The notes below the pieces were generated by a model that saw only the letters and a list, made by a program, of their open reading frames with translations, did not search any database and was not told the origin of the DNA. Position numbers and translations under genes: made by a program. This document shows, piece after piece, positions 1-6,097 of a DNA stretch of 16,231 nt; the first letter of the stretch is position 1, and every line of letters begins with the position of its first letter. This DNA is from CAZDOD01 sp964506935 (GTDB lineage Bacteria > Desulfobacterota > Zymogenia > Zymogenales > Zymogenaceae). The DNA lies in assembly GCA_964506935.1 (NCBI GenBank), contig CAZDOD010000053.1, forward strand, positions 1 to 16,231, read 5' to 3'.

Positions 1-94
1 TAAATGAGTGCTACCCGTTATGTCAAATAAAAAACCGACTCCCATCACCCCGATTCTGTCATCTCTCTTATGTAATCCAAGAAATCAATATCCT

Positions 95-123
95 TTGACG
101 TCGCCCCGTAAATGTTCTATTAT
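95..123 (+). promoter_or_regulatory. Sigma70-type promoter for the spermidine-synthase-like membrane protein
   Basis: A -35 box TTGACG (95-100) and a -10 box TATTAT (118-123) are separated by exactly 17 bases; each matches the consensus in 5 of 6 positions. The predicted transcription start, about 7 bases after the -10 box, falls near 130, essentially on the GTG start of the next gene at 131. Seen in the sequence; activity is inferred. Confidence 0.55.
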
Positions 124-130
124 TTAACCT

Positions 131-2587
131 GTGGGAGATTCCCGAAAGATATCGTTTCCGACCCTTTTCGGCATCGGCTCCCTCACCTTCGGGGCGGTCG
201 TGTTCGAGGTGTCGCTCACCCGTGTCTTCTCGGTCGCCCAGGGCTACTACTTCGCCTTTCTGGTGATAAGCATCGCGCTTCTGGGAATCGGTGCGGCGGG
301 GAGCCTCCTCATGGCGGGAGGCAATCTCTCGATCCTTCGGGCAGGAAATAAAAGAGGCGGGGCATCGGGAAAAACCGATGATGTCAACCATTCCGACACC
401 CTGAGAGGTGCCGCCGCCCTCTTTTCTGTGAGCGCACTTCTCACATACGGCCTCATCAATATCATCCCTTTCGATCTAAACCGCATAGCGGTAGACATGA
501 GACAGCCCCTGTTTCTTTTTCTCGCCTATCTTTTGCTCTCAGTGCCATTCTTCTTTTCGGGCTTCGCCGTGGCCTTCATTATTCTAAAAAATCCGGGGTC
601 AGTCGGCCGCATATACTTCGCCGACCTTCTCGGGGCGGGATTGGGCGGAGTCTTTGCCCTCCTATCTTTGAGCATCAAGGGCGGGGTAGGGGGGGTCATC
701 GCCGCTTCCCTCTTCGGTGCGATATCCGCCTTATTTTTTTCCCGAAGAAAAGGCGTCTTTACGATCTGGGCATTATCACTTATCTTGCTCTTTATCTCTC
801 CACCACACTTTTTCGATGTCAGGATCTCCCCCTACAAGGAGCTTTCTGTGGCGCTCCGCTATCCCGATGCGGAAAACAAGACCTTCTACAACGCCATATC
901 GAGGGTCGATATCGTATCGAGCGGGGCGGTAAGGACGGCACCGGGCTTATCACTTAAGTATATGAGGGGGCTTCCATCGCAGGTGGGTATCACCGTCGAC
1001 GGAGAGGGGCTTTTTGCGATAACAAGGGGGAAAGGAGAGGGGGCAGAATGGAATTTTTTGGAATATATCCCGTCTTCTGTCCCATACTTTTTGAAAAAAA
1101 ACGAAAAGGTCCTCGTCCTCTATTCCAAGGGGGGATTGGACGTCGCCCAAGCACTTCACTTCGGGGCAGGGGAGGTCGACCTCATCGAGGCGAATCCTCT
1201 CATCGTAAGGATCATCAAAGACGAGATGAAAGAATTCACCGGGGGACTTTTCGCCGACCCAAGGGTAAGGATAAGGACAGGATCGCCGAGGGAGGTTTTA
1301 GAAGATTCCGAGGAGACCTACGACCTCATCGTGATATCGGGCCCCGCCACCCTCGGGGCGTCGGGGATGGGAACGGGCGGAATAGGCGAAAACTACGATC
1401 TCACGACCGAGGCGATGACCCTCTACCTCTCCCATTTAAAGCCCGGCGGATACATCTCGGCGACGAGGTATCTCATCCCGCCGCCCAGAGATGAATTGAG
1501 GCTTCTTTCCTGCGGCGCCGAATCGCTTGGGCGAATCGGGATTGATCCCGGTCTCTCCACGCTCGCCCTCAGGAGCTGGGGTACACTGACATATATTCTA
1601 AAGAAAGGGGATCTGACGGAGGGTGAAATAACGACATTCAAGAGATTCGCAAAAGACAGATCCTTCGACACCGCCTACTTCCCCAAGATAGAAAAGTCCG
1701 ACATCAACATCTATAACAGGTTCCCCGAACCGATCTACGAAAACTATATAGGGGAGATCCTCTCTGGAGGTGACGCCGAAGATTTTTATGAGAGATACCT
1801 CTTCGACGTCAGCCCGACATCGGATGACAGGCCGTTTTTCTTCCAATTTTTCAAAAACGACCGCATAAAGGAGACATACGATGCCGTGGACAAAAAATGG
1901 TCGGTACTCCTCGAAGGGGGATATCTTGTGTGGTTGGTCTTTTTTCAGGGACTAATCTTGAGCCTCATCCTGATAGTCCTCCCGGTCACAAAAAAGAGGG
2001 GGGAGGTAATGTCCCGTGACTTTATAATCCTTTACCCCTTCTTGGCAATCGGCCTATCATTTATCTTTCTCGAGATAAGCCTGATCAAGCGATTCATCCT
2101 TTTTCTCGGGCAGCCTGCGATATCCGTTAGCGCCGTAATCACATCGCTCCTCGTAAGCGCCGGGGCCGGAAGCCTGATATCGGGGAAGATCGATAAGATA
2201 AGCCCGAAGAGGCTGCTTGTCCTATCGCTCCTTTTTGTATCCGTAGTGATTTTGATATATAAATTCGCTCTTCAACCCCTCCTCACATCCCTAATATCTC
2301 TTCCGCTTCCGATCAAATATGCCGCATCGGCCATAATCATCGCCCCGCTCGGCTTTGCGATGGGCTTCCCCTTCCCCTCGGCGATAAGATTCCTTGACAG
2401 CGAAAAGAAGGGCGGCCTCATCCCATGGGCATGGTGTATTAACGGGACGGCATCGGTAGTGGGCTCTCCCCTCTCCGTGATCCTTGCCCTCTCCTTCGGA
2501 TTTATGTGGGTGATGACGATCTCCGCGGCCCTATATTTATCGGGGCTCCTGTTCCTTTTGGGACGCAGGCGGGATACTTTCTATTAA
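131..2587 (+). CDS. Polytopic membrane protein with central spermidine-synthase-like methyltransferase domain
   Basis: An 818-residue protein: N-terminal hydrophobic segments (about 10-62, 93-113, 126-152, 160-222), a cytosolic Rossmann-like domain (about 325-450), then C-terminal membrane segments (about 596-618, 630-685, 693-815). The Rossmann part keeps the acidic residue of IEANP (352-356), ENYDLTTEA (420-428) and LKPGG (436-440), but the glycine loop reads YSKGGLD (331-337) and the usual GDGR is TGSPR (383-387), so SAM or polyamine chemistry is not assured. SPTSDDRPFFF (561-571), FLGQP (658-662), GFPFP (745-749) and PWAWCINGTASVVGS (765-779) are typical of the large membrane-bound spermidine-synthase-like family, whose substrate is generally unknown. 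GTG at 131 is the earliest usable start because TAA at 125-127 is in frame two codons upstream; no Shine-Dalgarno is visible. Family call firm, function open. Confidence 0.85.
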   Translation: MGDSRKISFPTLFGIGSLTFGAVVFEVSLTRVFSVAQGYYFAFLVISIALLGIGAAGSLLMAGGNLSILRAGNKRGGASGKTDDVNHSDTLRGAAALFSVSALLTYGLINIIPFDLNRIAVDMRQPLFLFLAYLLLSVPFFFSGFAVAFIILKNPGSVGRIYFADLLGAGLGGVFALLSLSIKGGVGGVIAASLFGAISALFFSRRKGVFTIWALSLILLFISPPHFFDVRISPYKELSVALRYPDAENKTFYNAISRVDIVSSGAVRTAPGLSLKYMRGLPSQVGITVDGEGLFAITRGKGEGAEWNFLEYIPSSVPYFLKKNEKVLVLYSKGGLDVAQALHFGAGEVDLIEANPLIVRIIKDEMKEFTGGLFADPRVRIRTGSPREVLEDSEETYDLIVISGPATLGASGMGTGGIGENYDLTTEAMTLYLSHLKPGGYISATRYLIPPPRDELRLLSCGAESLGRIGIDPGLSTLALRSWGTLTYILKKGDLTEGEITTFKRFAKDRSFDTAYFPKIEKSDINIYNRFPEPIYENYIGEILSGGDAEDFYERYLFDVSPTSDDRPFFFQFFKNDRIKETYDAVDKKWSVLLEGGYLVWLVFFQGLILSLILIVLPVTKKRGEVMSRDFIILYPFLAIGLSFIFLEISLIKRFILFLGQPAISVSAVITSLLVSAGAGSLISGKIDKISPKRLLVLSLLFVSVVILIYKFALQPLLTSLISLPLPIKYAASAIIIAPLGFAMGFPFPSAIRFLDSEKKGGLIPWAWCINGTASVVGSPLSVILALSFGFMWVMTISAALYLSGLLFLLGRRRDTFY

Positions 2588-2630
2588 GATTTCAAGCAAA
2601 AACCCAAATACCTAAATGTGAAAGTTCAAG

Positions 2631-2674
2631 ATCTACTTTTTTGGCGATGAATCCTTTATCCCAAAAAAATAGAT
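2631..2674 (+). other. Long AT-rich inverted repeat between the membrane protein and GTPase genes
   Basis: Two 14-base arms (2631-2644 and 2661-2674) are complementary at 13 of 14 positions around a 16-base loop. The arms are mostly T and A with one GG/CC step at the loop. No U-run follows on the + strand, so it is not a textbook intrinsic terminator. It could still end the upstream transcript, protect its 3' end, or bind a regulator ahead of the GTPase gene. Confidence 0.4.
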
Positions 2675-2681
2675 AAAATAT

Positions 2682-2710
2682 TTGCATAAATATCTTTACT
2701 ATAATATACT
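2682..2710 (+). promoter_or_regulatory. Weak candidate promoter for the MglA-like GTPase
   Basis: TTGCAT (2682-2687) and TATACT (2705-2710) are separated by 17 bases. The -35 is poor (3 of 6) and the -10 good (5 of 6). An overlapping perfect TATAAT (2700-2705) has no good -35 partner. The region is very AT-rich, so chance matches are likely. Confidence 0.3.
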
Positions 2711-2752
2711 AAATCCCTAAATATCTATAATCAAAGGCATTAGAGAATCCCA

Positions 2753-3349
2753 ATGCGGCTCAACTTCCAAAAAAGAGAGATGATCATGAAGATCGTCTAC
2801 TTTGGGCCGAGCTTAGGTGGCAAGACGACCAACCTACAGATGATCCACACCCATCTCTCGCCGGATATCAGGGGCCAATTCATGTCCGTCAACACGATGG
2901 AGGACAGGACACTATTCTTCGACTTCTTTGACCTCACCACCTCAGCCCGATTGGGGGATGGTAGGATAAAGTTTAGGTTCGAGCTCTACACCGTTCCGGG
3001 CCAACTCAGATATGAAGAGACCAGAAAGCTCGTCATGAAAGGGGCGGACGGCGTGGTCTTCGTTGCCGACTCGCAGGATTCCAAGATGCCGGAAAACCTC
3101 TACTCAAGGGCCGACCTCGACGAGATACTAACGCACTACGGTCAAGATCCGGATACCTTCCCGACCGTCATTCAGTACAACAAGCGGGATCTAGAGAATA
3201 TTTCATCTATAGAAGAGCTGAGCAACGCCTTAAATCCCAGAAACAATCCGGAGTTTGCATCGATAGCCATCACCGGCAAGAATGTAATGGAAACGCTAAA
3301 GGGAATCTCCGCCGAGGTGATCAAGGCCAGCAAAAGGAAATATACCTAA
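2753..3349 (+). CDS. mglA: MglA-like small Ras-superfamily GTPase
   Basis: A 198-residue cytosolic GTPase. Visible motifs: P-loop GPSLGGKT (18-25), switch I region ending DRTLFFDF (51-58), switch II TVPGQ (80-84) with Thr in place of the usual Asp of DxxG, as is characteristic of MglA, NKRD guanine-specificity motif (143-146), and ITGKN (173-177) at the last base-contacting loop. In the known family, GTP-bound MglA marks the leading pole of Myxococcus cells and is switched off by the roadblock protein MglB; related proteins occur in many non-gliding bacteria. Start at 2753 keeps the family's N-terminal strand; internal ATGs at 2780 and 2786 would crop it. The ribosome-binding site is weak. 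No MglB/roadblock gene lies in the window, so whether this is true MglA or a related orphan GTPase is uncertain. Confidence 0.88.
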   Translation: MRLNFQKREMIMKIVYFGPSLGGKTTNLQMIHTHLSPDIRGQFMSVNTMEDRTLFFDFFDLTTSARLGDGRIKFRFELYTVPGQLRYEETRKLVMKGADGVVFVADSQDSKMPENLYSRADLDEILTHYGQDPDTFPTVIQYNKRDLENISSIEELSNALNPRNNPEFASIAITGKNVMETLKGISAEVIKASKRKYT

Positions 3350-3484
3350 AGGAAATCCGCTACATAAACCCTTTTTTTGAGATTTCTTCTCCAACTTTTT
3401 CCACAGATCACGTCATCCAAAAATTCTTCGTTAAATGTCTTGCTTCTTATTTTAGATTTTCTGGTTCCGATAAAAGGATTTTCC

Positions 3485-3514
3485 ATAAAAAACGGGGCGG
3501 CTTTTTGCCGCCCC
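3485..3514 (-). terminator. Strong intrinsic terminator of the duplicated-module secreted protein gene
   Basis: A perfect 8-base-pair GC-only stem (GGGGCGGC at 3494-3501, GCCGCCCC at 3507-3514) with a 5-base loop is followed, on the - strand, by G and then six T (3492-3487). This lies 36 bases past the stop of the 3550-4779 gene. The + strand side lacks a solid T run, so it is mainly a - strand terminator, though it might also stop reading from the GTPase gene. Confidence 0.88.
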
Positions 3515-3549
3515 TAATTTATATTGGAGGTGTAATTTTTAAAAAATGT

Positions 3550-4779
3550 CTATTTCCTCAAATACATGAATTTCGGCCCGGGTCTTCCAACAAAGCACGA
3601 TCTTGTAAATCCGTAGTATTTGATGATGTTATAGGCGAGCCTCGCCTCGGCCTCGTTGCCTTCGAAGTCGAACATCGAGTGATTTCCGTCCACGATCTTC
3701 CAACGGCCGCTTACATTCTTCACCTCTATTGTGTTGGGATTAAACGAGACGCAGTCTTCGGTGGCGTATCCACCTACCGGAGCATTACCTCCCACAAGCC
3801 AGTATTCGAAGGAGGCGTTCGGTCTCCCAACGAAACAGTGGCTGTCCATCCCGTAGAACTTGATGACCTTGAGGGATTCGCGGGCGTCCCCCTCTTTATC
3901 ACCAAAGTCCATAAGCCAGTGGCTACCCTCAACGATCTTCCAATTCCCGCCGATGTTTACGACCTGTAGATTATTCGGGTTGCACGATATACAATCCTCT
4001 TCGGGTTTAATCGAGATCAGTCCGGGAATGAAGATGACTCCGGATCCTCCTATGGGGCCGATAGGGGTAATGTCAGTTCCCCCGGAGGTGGTATCGCCTC
4101 CAACCACCCTTACCGCTATGTTTGTGTCCGTTAGTGTACCTCCCAGAGACCCTAATGCGGCTCCCTCTACACGCTTAACTTCCTTCCTTGATGTATTGAC
4201 CTTCCAGTAAAAGCCCATCCAGGTTTTAAGTCTCATGTGGTAAAGGTAGTCCTGCATTTTGACGACTTCCCAGTCCCCGCCGTAGGAGAGCACATAACCC
4301 TCGGCGGTAACCTGGAGTACCTTCGTAGCGGGTTCATAGACAATGTACGATTTGGAAAACCTCAGGAAAAATCGGTCGGGGGGAACGGTCGTGTTGCCCC
4401 CAACGACATCTACAGATATCCCGTCGATCTTGGTGTCGGATCCTCCCAGGCTCCCGAATGTCCCACCGCTTACTCTATAAACTTCTTTTCTCGAGGTGTT
4501 GACCTTCCAGTAAAAATCGCTCCAGGTCTTAAGCCTAACATGATAGAGGTATGGTTTGAGCTGGACAAATTCCCAATCACCCCCATATGACAGGACCGTC
4601 AAATTGGCGACAACTTGGATCGTCCCCGACGAAGGTTCCAACACAATGTACGCATCGGAAAAATCGAGAAAAAATCTATCGGGCGTGGCGGCGGCGCTAC
4701 CCTGTACAACGAAGAGTGTGACAATCACCGAAAGAAGGATCGTGACAAGAATTGAATAACTTTTTATTCTCTTTTTCAT
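3550..4779 (-). CDS. Secreted protein of two tandemly duplicated modules (A-A-B-B), unknown function
   Basis: A 409-residue protein with a lysine-rich N terminus and hydrophobic core (about 8-26), then AAATPD: a likely signal peptide. The mature part is four modules. A1 (33-131) and A2 (134-230) both begin PDRFFL, contain VLSYGGDWE and YWKVNTSRKEV, and end VVGGxTT. A Gly/Pro/Ile linker (about 231-258) leads to B1 (262-329) and B2 (342-409), each with an EDC start, a G-W-KIV-G core, FxxxExxAR and a CFVGRP motif. Each B copy has the paired Cys of DC and CFVGRP, and B1 has an additional Cys at 266. Start is clear: AGGAGG sits 7 bases before ATG. A-copy DNA is also repeated at a 303-base spacing. 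I recall CF(I/V)GR-type domains in hypothetical exported proteins of other bacteria but know no function. A surface or periplasmic binding role is a guess. Confidence 0.8.
   Translation of the reverse strand: MKKRIKSYSILVTILLSVIVTLFVVQGSAAATPDRFFLDFSDAYIVLEPSSGTIQVVANLTVLSYGGDWEFVQLKPYLYHVRLKTWSDFYWKVNTSRKEVYRVSGGTFGSLGGSDTKIDGISVDVVGGNTTVPPDRFFLRFSKSYIVYEPATKVLQVTAEGYVLSYGGDWEVVKMQDYLYHMRLKTWMGFYWKVNTSRKEVKRVEGAALGSLGGTLTDTNIAVRVVGGDTTSGGTDITPIGPIGGSGVIFIPGLISIKPEEDCISCNPNNLQVVNIGGNWKIVEGSHWLMDFGDKEGDARESLKVIKFYGMDSHCFVGRPNASFEYWLVGGNAPVGGYATEDCVSFNPNTIEVKNVSGRWKIVDGNHSMFDFEGNEAEARLAYNIIKYYGFTRSCFVGRPGPKFMYLRK
4192..4557 (-). repeat. DNA-level duplication inside the A modules (303-base period)
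   Basis: A 17-base exact match (4196-4212 and 4499-4515) lies in two longer similar blocks about 60 bases long, offset by 303 bases, exactly 101 codons. It encodes the shared YWKVNTSRKEV region. Identity drops elsewhere in the modules, so this is an old tandem duplication with one strongly conserved core. Confidence 0.7.
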
Positions 4780-4880
4780 TTTTTTCCTCCTATTATTAAT
4801 TCCCCTAAAAAATCTTCCCGCAAGTTTTTATAATTTACCACAAATAATTATCTTAAATTTGAGGATGGTCACATAATCAG

Positions 4881-4898
4881 GATTTTTTAAAAAAAATC
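4881..4898. other. A/T palindrome between the isoaspartate methyltransferase and secreted-protein genes
   Basis: GATTTTTT (4881-4888) and AAAAAATC (4891-4898) form a perfect 8-base inverted repeat with a 2-base centre. It lies about 30 bases past the methyltransferase stop and about 100 bases upstream of the secreted-protein start. It could contribute to termination of the methyltransferase transcript. The low GC content and tight centre make a stable hairpin doubtful. Confidence 0.25.
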
Positions 4899-4930
4899 AA
4901 AGAAAATTAAACAAATGGGATGTCGGGGCT

Positions 4931-5674
4931 CTATCTCCCCTTTTCGGCCTCTCCGGTCATCGGGACAAATGCGAATCCCGTCATCTTGTAGTCTATTATA
5001 AAATCCTCCCCCGTCTTCGTTATCAGTGTCAGATTCTGAAAATAGGCGGGGCTTCCAAGGGGGAGGACGAGCTTTCCACCCTCTTTGAGCTGGGATAGCA
5101 GGGGCGGTGGTATATGGTTTACGGCGCATGTTATGATGATGGCGTCAAATGGGGCCTTATCTTTCCAGCCGAAATAGCCGTCCCCGTCTTTGACCGTGAT
5201 GTTTTTATATCCGAGGTCCCACAATCGCTTTTTCGCCTCACCCGCCAATATCGCTTTTATCTCGATCGTATAGACCTCTTTTACGATGAGCGATAGGATC
5301 GCCGCCTGATAACCCGATCCGGTACCGATCTCGAGAACCTTCCAATCAGACTCAAGCCCCAACATCTCGGTCATCAGTGCGACGACATAGGGCTGGGATA
5401 TCGTCTGGCCGTAGCCTATCGGGAGGGCATAGTCGGTGTAGGCCCTCCCTACGGAGTATTTTGGCACAAAGAGGTGTCTGGGAACGGTCTCCATGGCATA
5501 AAGGACCTTCTTATCCGATATTCCACGGCCTTTAAGCTGATCCTCCACCATGTCTTTTCTGGCTTTATAATACTCATCTGCCCCAAGAGATACAGGAGGG
5601 AAAAATGAAATGAGAAAAAGAAAGATGAAGATAAACTCGAAAACCCTTCCCCTTTTAAGTCGAATCACTCCCAT
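4931..5674 (-). CDS. pcm: Exported protein-L-isoaspartate O-methyltransferase
   Basis: A 247-residue member of the PCMT family, which methylates L-isoaspartyl residues of aged proteins using S-adenosylmethionine so that they can revert to aspartate. Visible: DQLKGRGI (45-52), GYGQTISQPYVVA (87-99) with the family's active-site Ser93, SAM motif I VLEIGTGSGYQAA (113-125), and C-terminal LKEGGKLVLP (196-205). The first 31 residues (basic, then hydrophobic, ending PPVSLGADE) look like a signal peptide, so the enzyme may act in the periplasm, unlike classical cytosolic Pcm. SAM supply there would be a problem, so membrane tethering facing the cytosol is an alternative. No better internal start exists: the next Met (42) lies inside the catalytic fold. 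The ribosome-binding site is weak. It appears to be a single-gene unit. Confidence 0.92.
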   Translation of the reverse strand: MGVIRLKRGRVFEFIFIFLFLISFFPPVSLGADEYYKARKDMVEDQLKGRGISDKKVLYAMETVPRHLFVPKYSVGRAYTDYALPIGYGQTISQPYVVALMTEMLGLESDWKVLEIGTGSGYQAAILSLIVKEVYTIEIKAILAGEAKKRLWDLGYKNITVKDGDGYFGWKDKAPFDAIIITCAVNHIPPPLLSQLKEGGKLVLPLGSPAYFQNLTLITKTGEDFIIDYKMTGFAFVPMTGEAEKGR

Positions 5675-5684
5675 AAAACACTCT

Positions 5685-5714
5685 TTACATCTAAAAAATG
5701 TCTAAAAGATGTAA
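5685..5714. promoter_or_regulatory. Inverted repeat upstream of the isoaspartate methyltransferase gene
   Basis: TTACATCT (5685-5692) and AGATGTAA (5707-5714) are perfect 8-base inverted copies with a 14-base spacer, starting 11 bases upstream of the pcm start codon. The position would suit an operator or a 5'-leader hairpin. No -10/-35 pair is clear here, so the role is unproven. Confidence 0.3.
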
Positions 5715-5853
5715 TAGTTTTCAGCTAAATAAAAAACACCACCCTTTGGCTTACCAATAATATTAGGGCCGCCCCGATTTCTGACTATGGGTGTAAAGCG
5801 CAATAGGATAGAGAGTTCGAAACCGCTGAAGAGATTTTCACCCCCCAATCCCA

Positions 5854-6075
5854 TCAACCGCCGCCGAGGAGGGTTATCAGATTGACCTCGTCACCGTCTT
5901 TGAGCTCGTCGTCAAGTGACCTCTTCTTCCCGTTTACGAAAGCGGCCATCTTCAGTTTATCCGGGATATTGAGATCACTTATAAGACGACGGGGGGTAAT
6001 GCCGATTGGAACGTTGATCTCCGTCTCATCAACGTATCTCCTGATGACGCCTTTCGGTCTCAAAACTATCTTCAC
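5854..6075 (-). CDS. MoaD/ThiS-like sulfur-carrier protein linked to the aldehyde oxidoreductase
   Basis: A 73-residue beta-grasp protein ending LLGGG, the C-terminal di-glycine tail that MoaD and ThiS proteins use to carry sulfur as a thiocarboxylate. The core AAFVNGKKR and LKDGDEVNLI motifs match the family. It starts with GTG at 6075, 22 bases after the stop of the aldehyde oxidoreductase gene and in the same direction, with no strong ribosome-binding site, so translation coupled to the upstream gene is likely. MoaD-like genes are commonly found beside tungsten/molybdenum oxidoreductases of the AOR family. That suggests it gives dithiolene sulfur to the pterin cofactor of its neighbour. 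ThiS (thiazole synthesis) is less likely because no thiamin genes are nearby. Confidence 0.85.
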   Translation of the reverse strand: MKIVLRPKGVIRRYVDETEINVPIGITPRRLISDLNIPDKLKMAAFVNGKKRSLDDELKDGDEVNLITLLGGG

Positions 6076-6097
6076 GGGATAACTTATGCCCCCAGCA

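Noticed and set aside
1..94. Tail of an upstream gene or RNA gene at the left edge
   Set aside because: No coding frame, hairpin or RNA motif could be supported in this short AT-rich stretch.
3505..4590. + strand open frames opposite the secreted repeat protein
   Set aside because: The - strand frame has a signal peptide, internal homology, a strong ribosome-binding site and a terminator; the + strand frames have none.
4800..4870. Promoter for the secreted repeat protein (TTAAGA - 18 bases - TATAAA on the - strand)
   Set aside because: Both boxes are mediocre and the region is so AT-rich that several equally weak pairs can be drawn.
5735..5765. Possible terminator for the MoaD-like gene (GC-poor stem followed by six T on the - strand)
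   Set aside because: Only three or four pairs can be drawn before the T run, too few to call a terminator.
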